This document shows, in pieces, positions 23,561-32,211 of a stretch of 38,105 nt of DNA (position 1 is its first letter; each line of letters opens with the position of its first letter). Both the position numbers and the translations under genes were made by a program. This DNA comes from Clostridia bacterium (GTDB taxonomy: Bacteria; Bacillota; Clostridia; Oscillospirales; Acutalibacteraceae), in the NCBI GenBank assembly GCA_017453685.1, contig JAFTEL010000080.1, positions 1 to 38,105 on the forward strand, given 5' to 3'. Below the pieces are notes generated by a model that had not been told where the DNA came from, did not search any database, and saw only the letters and a program-made list of their open reading frames with translations.

Positions 23561-25296
23561 GTCAATTTCGCGTTGATCTCCCGGATCATGGCTTCATCCA
23601 GCTTGACGAGCTTGCGGTCATAGGTCAAGATGCCGTTCACTTCGTTTTCCACGTCGCTCACCTGCGTGTAGATCAGCGCGCAAAGTCCCTTTTTGAGCAG
23701 GTGGTACACCTGCTTTTCGTGCAGCTTGCGGTAGGCGTCGGAGAGCGTCTGCTCATCTTTGAACATGCGGTATCCGAAACACTTTTGACGGTTCCAGACG
23801 TGGCCTTCGATCACGCGGCTGTAACCGCCATATTCACTGATGACAAACGCGCGCTTGTCGGCGCGCAGCGTGTTGAGCGGGACGACGTAGCGGTGGATGC
23901 TCTTGAAATCCCCCGCGCCCTGATCGTGCCAGCCGCTGGCATGGTCGACAAAGCGGGTCGGGTCGAACTGCTTGACGTGTTTGGCAACGTTGACGGCGTC
24001 GAACTGCCCCCAGCTCTCGTTGAACGGGACCCAGCAGCAAATGGACACGACATTATAGAGATGGCTGAGCATTTCGTCCAGCTCCGCGCGGAACAGGTCC
24101 TGCGCTTTCGGATCGGTACGGCAGAACAGCTTTTCATGCTTGTCGTTGAGTGTGCGAAGGTTGATGTTGGGCAAAACGCCCGCCACGAACATGTTGACAT
24201 CGCACCCGTTGGGCATATCCTGCCACACCAGCATACCGAGGCGGTCGCAGTGGTAATACCAGCGCAGCGGCTCGACCTTGATATGCTTGCGCAGCACGTT
24301 GAAGCCCAGGTCGCGCATGGTCTGGATATCGTAGATCAGCGCTTCATCACTCGGCGCGGTCAGACCGCCGTCCGGCCAGTAGCCCTGATCGAGCAGCCCT
24401 TTCTGGAAATAGGGCTTGTTGTTCAGGCAGAGCCTCAGGTAGCCGTTCTGGTCTTTCGCCATGCTGAATTTTCTCATACCGAAATAGGAAGAAACGGTAT
24501 CGACGGCTTCGTCGCCGTCCAGCAATGAAACAGAAAGGTCATACAAAAACGGCTCTTCGGGCGACCAGAGTCTGGCGTTCGGGATCGCAACGCTCTCGCC
24601 TTCGGTGATGACTGCGCTCGCCACGACTTTTTCGCCGTCTCTGACCTCGACCTTCAAGCGGCTGCCGACGTTCTGCGGGGTCTCCACGCGCAAAACGGAG
24701 CGGTCGATATCCGGCGTGAGCTTCAGCTGCCGGATATAATGCCGCGGCACGACCTCCAGCCAAACCGTCTGCCAGATGCCGGAAGTCGCGGTGTACCAGA
24801 AACCGACGGGCTTCTGCACCTGCTTGCCGCGCGGCTGACCGCCCTTGTCGGTCGGGTCGACCACGCGCACGATCAGTTCATTTTCTTCATCAAGATAATC
24901 GGTGATATCAAAGGTAAACGGACAATAGCCGCCGATATGGGAGCCCACCGCGACGCCGTTCACCCACACTTCGCACTGCCAATCGACGGCGCCGAAATGC
25001 AGCAGCACCCGCTTGCCGTCATAGTCCTCCGCAACGGTAAAGGTGCGCCGATACCACAGCGCGTGGTGCTCGTCGAGCGGCTTTTCCACGCCCGAAAGCT
25101 CGGTCTCCACCGCGAAGGGCACTAAAATTTTGCCATGGCTCTCCCCCATCGTCTTTTGCGCGAGGGGCAGAACGGCATAGTCATATTCGCCGTTGAGGCA
25201 TTGATAGCTATCGCGCGCCATCTGCGGGCGTGGGTATTCGTTCAAGGGGCAGCTTTTGTCGATCGTTTCCGACCATTTGGTGCGAATCGTACTCAT
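23554..25296 (-). CDS. Glycoside hydrolase family 2 enzyme (beta-galactosidase/beta-glucuronidase-like)
   Basis: The 580-residue cytoplasmic protein has no signal peptide. It shows the three GH2 domains: an N-terminal jelly-roll sugar-binding domain (ALWYRRTFTV, LLHFGAVDWQCEVWVNG), an Ig-like domain (about 185-285, ending YFGMRKF), and a TIM barrel beginning LNNKPYFQKGLLDQGYWPDG. The acid/base Glu lies in VPFNESWGQFD (about residue 425) and the nucleophile in FVISEYGG (about 487). Its compact size and lack of the large LacZ C-terminal domains fit the uncharacterised GH2 sub-branches common in gut Firmicutes; substrate could be a beta-galactoside, beta-mannoside or beta-glucuronide. The ribosome-binding site GGGGAG lies in the 14-base gap after the dockerin-protein gene, so both share a transcript. 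Confidence 0.92.
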   Translation of the reverse strand: MSTIRTKWSETIDKSCPLNEYPRPQMARDSYQCLNGEYDYAVLPLAQKTMGESHGKILVPFAVETELSGVEKPLDEHHALWYRRTFTVAEDYDGKRVLLHFGAVDWQCEVWVNGVAVGSHIGGYCPFTFDITDYLDEENELIVRVVDPTDKGGQPRGKQVQKPVGFWYTATSGIWQTVWLEVVPRHYIRQLKLTPDIDRSVLRVETPQNVGSRLKVEVRDGEKVVASAVITEGESVAIPNARLWSPEEPFLYDLSVSLLDGDEAVDTVSSYFGMRKFSMAKDQNGYLRLCLNNKPYFQKGLLDQGYWPDGGLTAPSDEALIYDIQTMRDLGFNVLRKHIKVEPLRWYYHCDRLGMLVWQDMPNGCDVNMFVAGVLPNINLRTLNDKHEKLFCRTDPKAQDLFRAELDEMLSHLYNVVSICCWVPFNESWGQFDAVNVAKHVKQFDPTRFVDHASGWHDQGAGDFKSIHRYVVPLNTLRADKRAFVISEYGGYSRVIEGHVWNRQKCFGYRMFKDEQTLSDAYRKLHEKQVYHLLKKGLCALIYTQVSDVENEVNGILTYDRKLVKLDEAMIREINAKLTY

Positions 25297-25310
25297 ATCA
25301 TTCTCCCCGT

Positions 25311-28300
25311 TTATGATGGTCTTTGTTGGATCTGTTCTTCATGCAGGAAGTATTTCTGGAACAGCACCAGATCGTTCTGCGTGATCTCGCCGTCCATATC
25401 CACGTCCGCGGCAAACCGCGTTCCGCTGCCCAGATCGTCCGGCTCAAGAACGCCGCTGAGGATCATATTCAGCAAAAACGCGTCCATATCGTCGATCGTG
25501 TTGTTCTTATCCAGATCGCCGTAAACCACGACGGTCACAAGGTCTTCGTAAACGCCGGGTTCCTGATAGAGCTGGATCAGAATCCCGCTGACCACCGGCT
25601 CGGAAGAATCAAGTACGTCAATGCTGTACTCGTCGGTGATATCAATGTTTTCGTTCGCGATCTGATTGCGGAGCTGCCCGACCGTCATATGATCGTTCGG
25701 ATCGATCCCGACCAAAATGTTTTCATCGCCGACTCTGACAATGGTCACTGTCGCGGCCGGCGCCAGATTGATGAACGAGGTTTGTTCATAGACGGCGTGC
25801 GTAACGATGTTTGCGGTAATGGAATCCAGCGGCATATCCCAGCGGACAAAATGCAGATTGTTCGCGCTCGGGTCTTCGGGCATGATAACCGGACCCGCTC
25901 CGTCCGCCGCGCCGACAAAGTCATATTCTTCGTCGAACGAGAGGAAGAGAACCGTGTGGCGGATGGCGTCAGCCGTGTTTTCGGCAACGATCGGTCCGAA
26001 TTCGCCCTGCGTCCAGATAGCTTCGGCGCCGTCGTTATTGAGATAATAGGCGGTAATGCCGTTGAGGAACCAGACAGGCTGCTGCGCCGTTCCGACGATG
26101 ACGCCCTCGTTTTGGGCGTTGTAATAACAGTTCAGACTTTCTTCCGCGCCCTGGTCGTTCGCACAAAAGCCGCTGTAAACACCGGTCGCCGTGACGACGC
26201 CGGAAGCGTAGGAATTGGCGATCGAACTGAAATTCGTGCCGCAGAAGCCGCCGACCATGTCGCCGCCCGTCACGCTGCTTGTCGCACCGCAGTAATCAAT
26301 ATAGCCGAAATTGACGCCGATCAAGCCGCCGACGTCAGAGGCGCTGTCCGCTCCGTGATCAACCGCCGCAACGGAACCCGAGGTGTAACAGTCATTAACG
26401 GTGCCGTCCTCATTCACGCCGACCAAACCGCCGACGGACATGGTTCCGCTGACGTCAGCGTTCACGATAATGCCGGAAATGTCGCCGGTCAGATAGCCGA
26501 TCAAGCCGCCGACGGATTGAATACCGTTCACAGCGCAGGCTTCCACGCGGCAGTCGGCAACATAGCACAGAGAGGAATAGCCGATCAGAGCGCCGACATA
26601 GTTCACGCCGCTCACGCTGCTGTTTCGGATGACGATATTCTGTAAGAGAGCGGAATCGGCATAGCCGAACAGACCGACGTTTTCGGTTTCTTCCAGTATA
26701 TTCAGCCCGCTGAGCGAATAGCCGCCGCCGTCATACAGTCCGCTGAAAGGCTTGTTCTCGGAGCCGATCGCAGGGAAGTTGCCGGCGGTTCCCGCGTCAT
26801 GCAGGGTGATATCCGCCGCTTGCAGGTAGCACATTGTCTCATAACCGCTTTCCCGATTGATCAGATCGGCAAACAGGCGCAGCTCCTGCTCGTTCTGGAT
26901 GAGATACGGATCATCGGGATCGCCCGTGCCGCTGAACTGCGGCTCAAACGCCGGATGCTGATTATCGGCAAAGATCGGGTAACCGCTGCCCTGCGCCCAG
27001 AACGGCAGCTGGCAGGAACGGTTCATATCATAAGCGAGCCAGCCGCTGTAAAAGTGTGTATCAGCGACCGCGGCGCCGCAGGAAGTATGCTCGAATTTTC
27101 CTTTGACATAGTAAGTGTTGGTCGTGGTGACGGCAGTCGCCTGCGTAATAATGGCGTCGGTCGCTGCGGCCGAGACAGTGCCGTAAGAATAGCAGTTTTC
27201 AAATACGGTCGCGTGCAGCTCGACAGCCAGACCGCCCGCAAACGTCTGACCCGCGACGGAGCCGACGTTATAGCAGAAGCGGAAGGCAACCTGCCCGGGT
27301 TCTTCGAGCGTTCCCAAAAGACCGCCGGCATAGCCGGAGCCGGACGTGATCGCGCCCGTATTATAGCAACGCAGCACCTGACCGGGCGCGCAGACCGCGA
27401 TCAAACCGGCGGCGCCGGTCGTTCCGACTACGTCGCCCGTGTTGCTGCAATCGGTCAACTGTGCGTAAAGCTTCGCGCCGAGCCCGCCGGCGTAGGATTC
27501 GGAAGAGATCGGCGCGCTGTTGCGGCAGCCGGAAAGCGCGCAGCCGCTTTGCAGCCCCGTGCCGACGATGCCGCCGGCGCAGTCGAATGCCTGCACCTCG
27601 CCGCTGTTGACGCAGCCGGAAACAGTCACGTTCGCCCCTTCGATCAAACCGATAATACCGCCGGCATTGCTGCCGCCGATGGGCGCAACGGATTCATCGC
27701 TTGTATAATGATCGACACGAATGGAGCCGCTGTTGACGCAGTTCGTAACGTTGCCGCCCGCCGAACCGGCAATGCCGCCGACGTTCAGCACACCGCTGCA
27801 GGTCGCGGCGCTCGTGCAGTTGACAACGGCGCCACCGCTTTTGCCGACGATGCCGCCAATGTAGCTGTACCCGTCAAAAGCGGAGTCGACGACCGTCAGG
27901 TTCTTGATCTGCGCGGTCTCGGTGGTGATGCCGAAAATGCCCAGATATGAGGCGTTGGCGTCCATCGCGTCATATTGAACGGTAAAGCCGCGCAGCGTGT
28001 GACCGTTGCCGTCGAAGGTGCCGGCATAGAAGCGGACATAGTCTTCATCTTCCGCCAGATAATCATAGCCGCCGATCGGGCTCCAGAGCGCCGCGTCGGT
28101 CGTAAATACCGTATCATCGCCCACATGAACGTATTTTCCGCTGTTCATGGAAATATCGGCGACCAGCTTGCCGTTGATGGTGCTGTTGCCGAATTTGACT
28201 TCTTCCGCGAACCATTCAAGCTGCGAAAGCGTCGCGATCTGATAAACGCCGTCGTTATCCTTCGGCGCTTCATAGCGGGCGTAAACGGTCGTGTAGTCAG

Positions 28301-30089
28301 TGATCGGCGAGGAAAAGTCATACGGCGTGCCGTCTTTGTTGAACCAGCCGCGGAACGTCGTTCCGTCAGGCCCGGTCGGGTCCGCCGGCTGCGAAACGGG
28401 ATAGCCGTGATCCACGTTCGCCGTCGAAATCAGTTCGCCGTCCGTCTGGCAGAACGAAACGTCATAATTATCGCGGATCAGTCCGCCGACGGTGATGGTC
28501 TGATCCTCCGTGATGTTGCTGATGGTGTAAATGATGCCGTAAAGCGGTTCGTCCAGTTCGACGCCGTTCGCGTAGACGACCGGATCGGATTTGGAACGGT
28601 ACAGATCGTCAATATCGAAAGAGAAAACGAAATTGCCGCCGTGCTCCACTTCGGTGGAATAGCCCTTGAGCGGTCGGATGACAAACGCTTCGCTGACCGG
28701 AACATTGACGTGGTATTGATTCAGCGTCGGATCGTCCACGGTGATGACCAGATTGCTCGTCACGTCGTCAATGGTGTAAAGCCCGTGGCGCAGCGCGACG
28801 CGGACGCCGTTGCAGCGAACGATCGGCTGCGTCTGCGAATAAGCGGGGTCGACCTCGATGGTGAAGGAATAATCGTCGCCGTAATACACGATGTTGCCTT
28901 CTGTCAGCGGATGAATGGTGTAATAAGGGGAAGTCGGCAGCGACACATAATAGCGGCTGGCGATCTCGCCGGTGAAGCGATACCCCGTCGCGCTCCTGGC
29001 GGACTCGTCACCGGAGAGGAAGGTGACTTCATCGCCCAGTGCGCGAACAGTATAATAATAAAGTCCGTAGGTCGTGAACAGGCTGTCGAAATTGCAGCTC
29101 AGACCGTCTGTCACCGTGACCGTAGCTTTCAGGGTATAGGCGCCCGTATTCTGATTGTAATAATAGAGCTTGACTTCATAGCCGATGGCGTTGGCAACCG
29201 CGCTCCACCGACCGACCGGATTGCTCTCCCCGTCGTCAAAAACCGTTTCGTCCCAGTAAATGCGGCGCGGCACCGTCAGCTTCGGGATGCCGGAAAACGA
29301 AGCGTGGAAGTATTTTTCATTGTTATAAGCGGTAATGGGCAAGCCCGGCGCCGTATCGCCTGCCGTGACCACGCCGTTCGCGCTCCATTCCACATAGTTG
29401 TCAGCATTCGCCACATAAATGGCGCTGCTGCTCGCGGTGATCTCAACGTCGGTATCGCCGCCGCTCATGATGACGTTGCCCTTCGATGTATACAAACCGT
29501 TCGTGCCGCTCAGCTGAACGCTGCCGCCGGCAATGTTGACGCCTTCCTGCGCCATGACCGCCTTGCGGGTCGCGTTGATGATGACGGAACCGGTCGTATC
29601 GACAGAAAAGCCCTTGAGCGCCATAATGCCCGCCATGCCTTCCAAATGGAGCGACGCGGACTCGGTGACGGAGACGCTGTAATCGGTCGAGATACAGTAC
29701 ATGGAATGGCTGTAAACCGTCAGCCGACCCGTACCGGTGAAGGTGATATCGCCCACCACCAGCAGCGGCGACGCCTCGTCCAGACGGATGTAGTTATCGC
29801 CGATGAGTTCGATGGTCAGCGCGCCGCCGTAAGGGAACGCGAAGATTTTGCCTTTCGGCGAAGAGGAAGTGCCAAAATTCTTTAACGTGAGCGTGTCCTC
29901 GCTCGCGTCGAATTTCCAATGATACAGCTCCAGCGAACCGGCGTCCAGAATCACCTTGTTGTAGGTATCGCCGTCAATGACGAGCTGCAGCAAGCCCTCG
30001 GCATATGTGAAAGGGGCTGACATCAGAACGCAGCAAAAGCTCAGCACAAGGCAGATCACGCGGACAAGTGCTTTTCGGTTCTTCTTCAT
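25311..30089 (-). CDS. Giant secreted GLUG-repeat protein with C-terminal dockerin
   Basis: The 1592-residue protein starts with a signal peptide (residues 1-31, cut near TYA-EG). Visible regions: a beta-helix-like part (about 35-250), an FN3-like domain (about 270-372), two repeats of about 80 residues (380-457, 458-538) sharing Y-V-P, NGV and ITV positions, an InlB/Flg_new-type repeat (539-610), two long GLUG arrays (about 612-1015 and 1051-1375) with repeated GGIVG/GGLIG and NC motifs, and a second InlB-like repeat (about 1377-1436). A type I dockerin closes it (1524-1585) with two calcium loops, DLDKNNTIDDMD and DVDMDGEITQND. Dockerins bind cohesins; no cohesin is in the window. It is likely an extracellular adhesin or glycan-binding scaffold part. 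The ribosome-binding site is AAGGAGA; GH2 follows by 14 bases. Confidence 0.92.
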   Translation of the reverse strand: MKKNRKALVRVICLVLSFCCVLMSAPFTYAEGLLQLVIDGDTYNKVILDAGSLELYHWKFDASEDTLTLKNFGTSSSPKGKIFAFPYGGALTIELIGDNYIRLDEASPLLVVGDITFTGTGRLTVYSHSMYCISTDYSVSVTESASLHLEGMAGIMALKGFSVDTTGSVIINATRKAVMAQEGVNIAGGSVQLSGTNGLYTSKGNVIMSGGDTDVEITASSSAIYVANADNYVEWSANGVVTAGDTAPGLPITAYNNEKYFHASFSGIPKLTVPRRIYWDETVFDDGESNPVGRWSAVANAIGYEVKLYYYNQNTGAYTLKATVTVTDGLSCNFDSLFTTYGLYYYTVRALGDEVTFLSGDESARSATGYRFTGEIASRYYVSLPTSPYYTIHPLTEGNIVYYGDDYSFTIEVDPAYSQTQPIVRCNGVRVALRHGLYTIDDVTSNLVITVDDPTLNQYHVNVPVSEAFVIRPLKGYSTEVEHGGNFVFSFDIDDLYRSKSDPVVYANGVELDEPLYGIIYTISNITEDQTITVGGLIRDNYDVSFCQTDGELISTANVDHGYPVSQPADPTGPDGTTFRGWFNKDGTPYDFSSPITDYTTVYARYEAPKDNDGVYQIATLSQLEWFAEEVKFGNSTINGKLVADISMNSGKYVHVGDDTVFTTDAALWSPIGGYDYLAEDEDYVRFYAGTFDGNGHTLRGFTVQYDAMDANASYLGIFGITTETAQIKNLTVVDSAFDGYSYIGGIVGKSGGAVVNCTSAATCSGVLNVGGIAGSAGGNVTNCVNSGSIRVDHYTSDESVAPIGGSNAGGIIGLIEGANVTVSGCVNSGEVQAFDCAGGIVGTGLQSGCALSGCRNSAPISSESYAGGLGAKLYAQLTDCSNTGDVVGTTGAAGLIAVCAPGQVLRCYNTGAITSGSGYAGGLLGTLEEPGQVAFRFCYNVGSVAGQTFAGGLAVELHATVFENCYSYGTVSAAATDAIITQATAVTTTNTYYVKGKFEHTSCGAAVADTHFYSGWLAYDMNRSCQLPFWAQGSGYPIFADNQHPAFEPQFSGTGDPDDPYLIQNEQELRLFADLINRESGYETMCYLQAADITLHDAGTAGNFPAIGSENKPFSGLYDGGGYSLSGLNILEETENVGLFGYADSALLQNIVIRNSSVSGVNYVGALIGYSSLCYVADCRVEACAVNGIQSVGGLIGYLTGDISGIIVNADVSGTMSVGGLVGVNEDGTVNDCYTSGSVAAVDHGADSASDVGGLIGVNFGYIDYCGATSSVTGGDMVGGFCGTNFSSIANSYASGVVTATGVYSGFCANDQGAEESLNCYYNAQNEGVIVGTAQQPVWFLNGITAYYLNNDGAEAIWTQGEFGPIVAENTADAIRHTVLFLSFDEEYDFVGAADGAGPVIMPEDPSANNLHFVRWDMPLDSITANIVTHAVYEQTSFINLAPAATVTIVRVGDENILVGIDPNDHMTVGQLRNQIANENIDITDEYSIDVLDSSEPVVSGILIQLYQEPGVYEDLVTVVVYGDLDKNNTIDDMDAFLLNMILSGVLEPDDLGSGTRFAADVDMDGEITQNDLVLFQKYFLHEEQIQQRPS

Positions 30090-30121
30090 GCCAACATCTC
30101 CTTATATACTTATTCATCATA

Positions 30122-30150
30122 ATTATAACTTATTTTTTTGATTTTGTCAC
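30122..30150 (-). promoter_or_regulatory. Predicted sigma-A promoter of the dockerin protein gene
   Basis: Minus strand: -35 GTGACA (30150-30145), 17-bp A-rich spacer, -10 TATAAT (30127-30122), 32 bases before the ATG at 30089. It drives the dockerin gene and, through the 14-base junction, GH2. Confidence 0.72.
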
Positions 30151-30242
30151 CAAAGAACCTATTTGTTTGTGTAGAAAAAAGCGCCTTTCTCTTGTATAGA
30201 ATAGACAAATGTGGTTTAATATCGGCAAGGAGATGATTCAAC

Positions 30243-30527
30243 ATGGTAACGCACATCGTTTTTTGGAAGGTTCGCGACGACGAAAACAAACAGGCCAACA
30301 TGGAACACATGCGGGAGCTTCTGACCGGTCTGGTCGGCACGGTGCCCGGGCTGCTCAGCGCGCACGTCGGCTTCAACTTCAACCCGAAGGGCTACGATCT
30401 GGCGCTGTTCAGCACGTTTGAAAGCCGCGCGGCGCTGGACGGCTACCAGGTACATCCCGCTCATCTGGAAGTGAAAAAATTCGTTCACTCGGTCATCACC
30501 GACCGCTGTGTCGTCGATTATGACTGA
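30243..30527 (+). CDS. Dabb (stress-responsive A/B-barrel) domain protein
   Basis: The 94-residue protein matches the ferredoxin-like dimeric Dabb fold: MVTHIVFWKVRDD at the start (conserved VxHIVFxK), a central GLLSAHVGFNF strand, YDLALFSTFESRAALDGYQ, and HPAHLEVKKFV near the end. Members act as small dimeric proteins, some as cyclases or monooxygenase-like enzymes; most, like this one, are uncharacterised. The ribosome-binding site AAGGAG is ten bases before the ATG. It is divergent from the dockerin gene and stands alone; no clear terminator follows, but a new promoter begins at 30599. Confidence 0.88.
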   Translation: MVTHIVFWKVRDDENKQANMEHMRELLTGLVGTVPGLLSAHVGFNFNPKGYDLALFSTFESRAALDGYQVHPAHLEVKKFVHSVITDRCVVDYD

Positions 30528-30598
30528 CGCAGCCGATCGGATCATTTTTCAACGGCTTTGACGGAAAAGTAGAATTTTTCTGATTTTAACATTTGCTA

Positions 30599-30627
30599 TT
30601 GCATTTTTGTTTCAAATTTGTTAACAT
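30599..30627 (+). promoter_or_regulatory. Predicted sigma-A promoter of the DUF4474 gene
   Basis: -35 TTGCAT (30599-30604), 17-bp spacer, -10 TAACAT (30622-30627), 32 bases before the ATG, inside an AT-rich stretch of about 100 bases that contrasts with the GC-rich surroundings. Confidence 0.6.
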
Positions 30628-30659
30628 TATGTTTGATTTGAAAATTCTGGAGGTACTAC

Positions 30660-31460
30660 ATGAACGAAACCGTTAAACGCCGTTTTCCGAGATCCCTGCT
30701 CTGCATGATGCTGGCCTGCGTCATGCTCTTTTCCGGTTTTGCCCCCACGGCTTATGCTGTCATGCAGGAAAGCACGCTCCCCGTCACGGTTTCCGCCGAC
30801 GCGCAGGGAAGCAGCCTTCCCCTCGCCGTATCCGACTCGCAGGAACAGGCGGGCGACGTTATCGTTCCGTTCGGTCTGATCAACTACAACGTCACGCAGC
30901 AGCTCATCACCGGCGTCGGTGACAGAGGCGCTTTCGGCGGCTTCAACAAGGATCTGAGGCAGGATATCTACTATTCCGCGCAGCATTGCTGGCAGCGCAA
31001 CTTCGGCTACTGCAAGTTCTATGACAACGCCGCTCCCTACTTCTTCATGAACTTTGAATGTCTGCGGTTCTATTTTGACTACGCAGGCAAAAGCTGGCTG
31101 ATCCAGGCGTGGAAAGGTCAGTACGGCGTCACCACCGGCTGCGAAGTCGGCGTCTACTACAAGAACGAAAACAGCAGCAGCCAGCTCTACCACGCCGTTG
31201 AGGATAAAGACAGACTGCCGATGTCCGTCACGCTTTACTACAAGGGCTCGCAGATGTTCTATCGCCCGATGGAAACCACCTGGTGGCAGACCGGTTTCCG
31301 CCTGTTTAAGCTCTATCATTCCGACGTGCTGGGCATGAAGTTCGCGATCGACCTCAAGAATCAGACCATGCCCAAGGCCTTCCTCGGCTCCATCACAGAC
31401 GATATGCGGATCACTTATAAAGTGACCGGAACCACGGTCAACGTCAACTGGGATATTTAA
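30660..31460 (+). CDS. Secreted DUF4474 domain protein
   Basis: The 266-residue protein has a clear signal peptide (residues 1-33: basic start, MMLACVMLFSGFA core, cut at AYA-V), a serine/alanine-rich spacer of about 35 residues, and a DUF4474 domain. The domain is recognised by WLIQAWKGQYGVTTGCEVGVY (first 20 residues suffice: about 147-166), close to the family's WxIQxWKGQYGxxxGxEIGxY pattern. It lacks any cell-wall or membrane anchor. The DUF4474 function is unknown. The ribosome-binding site GGAGGT is correctly spaced. It is monocistronic, with its own promoter and terminator. Confidence 0.85.
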   Translation: MNETVKRRFPRSLLCMMLACVMLFSGFAPTAYAVMQESTLPVTVSADAQGSSLPLAVSDSQEQAGDVIVPFGLINYNVTQQLITGVGDRGAFGGFNKDLRQDIYYSAQHCWQRNFGYCKFYDNAAPYFFMNFECLRFYFDYAGKSWLIQAWKGQYGVTTGCEVGVYYKNENSSSQLYHAVEDKDRLPMSVTLYYKGSQMFYRPMETTWWQTGFRLFKLYHSDVLGMKFAIDLKNQTMPKAFLGSITDDMRITYKVTGTTVNVNWDI

Positions 31461-31471
31461 GGCAATAAACG

Positions 31472-31506
31472 ACACCCGATCAGAACGAACTGATCGGGTG
31501 TTTTTT
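31472..31506 (+). terminator. Terminator of the DUF4474 gene (also usable by the convergent DUF2461 operon)
   Basis: A 12-bp perfect stem (31472-31483 with 31490-31501, ACACCCGATCAG and complement) with a six-base loop is followed by TTTTTT. From the other strand the tail is only moderately U-rich (GTTTATTG), so minus-strand termination may be weaker. Confidence 0.85.
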
Positions 31507-31515
31507 CGTTGTGAT

Positions 31516-32211
31516 TCAATTGACGAGCGTCCCGCTGTATTCCTCGCTGACCTTGAGCAGAAAACGGTACATGGGCTTGAGCTGTTGATAAATGCCGCGG
31601 ATATCCTCAATAAAAACGGGCTTGGCGAGCTGACGGACGTCGGGGAACGAATAGATGAAATAAAAGCTCTTTGCGTTATAAAAACGGGCAAGCCTTTCAT
31701 CCGGGCAGCCGGCTTTTTCTTTTTTATAGCTCTGGCAGTGGTAAACCGCGCCGGCAGCCTCCGCCGCGGCAGCCGCTTTCAGGAATTCTTCGGGTTTTTC
31801 CGTCAGATGGCGGCGGAAGATTTCCATGAGAGCGGGCGGCGCGTCGTAAATGCCGACCCCGCCGGAATAATTGGCGGGCGACACCTCGAACCACATACAG
31901 GGATAATACGGCAGCTCGTGCTTATCGCGCATGAACATCGCCCAAAGATTCTCCCGATAAAGGCGCTTGTTTTTGGAAAACCGCGTGTCGCGGCGGATGC
32001 GCGAAACCATGCGCGAGGGAATGATCGGGATCTCGGGGTCGATATCCGTGATGGTGTCGGACAATGCCTCGATCACCTGACGGATCGGGACGGTCATGCC
32101 CTGCTTGAGCTTTTCTTTGTTCTGCTCATAAAAATCCTTGCTGTCGCGGAACGCGTTTTCGCTCATGAGCATGAGCGTTTCCACGGTGATGCCGTCATAA
32201 CGATAATCCAT
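31516..32211 (-). CDS. DUF2461 family protein
   Basis: The 231-residue protein matches DUF2461 (TIGR02453): an N-terminal FYEQNKEKLKQ segment, SRMVSRIRRDTRFSKNKRLYRENLWAMF in the middle (positions about 66-93) and PCMWFEVSPANYSGGVGIYDAPP after it. The family is widespread and its biochemical role is unknown. Start and upstream stop share one base (TAATG), so its translation is coupled to the PLP-enzyme gene. It is the last gene of the minus-strand operon. Confidence 0.88.
   Translation of the reverse strand: MDYRYDGITVETLMLMSENAFRDSKDFYEQNKEKLKQGMTVPIRQVIEALSDTITDIDPEIPIIPSRMVSRIRRDTRFSKNKRLYRENLWAMFMRDKHELPYYPCMWFEVSPANYSGGVGIYDAPPALMEIFRRHLTEKPEEFLKAAAAAEAAGAVYHCQSYKKEKAGCPDERLARFYNAKSFYFIYSFPDVRQLAKPVFIEDIRGIYQQLKPMYRFLLKVSEEYSGTLVN

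Noticed and set aside
26000..27900. Regularly repeated GC-rich motifs in the dockerin gene as a CRISPR-like array
   Set aside because: The repeats are degenerate, in frame and encode the GGIxG/NC pattern of GLUG modules.
27975..29885. 636-codon plus-strand open frame opposite the dockerin protein gene
   Set aside because: Antisense shadow caused by GC-rich codon use; the sense strand has a signal peptide, repeats and a dockerin.
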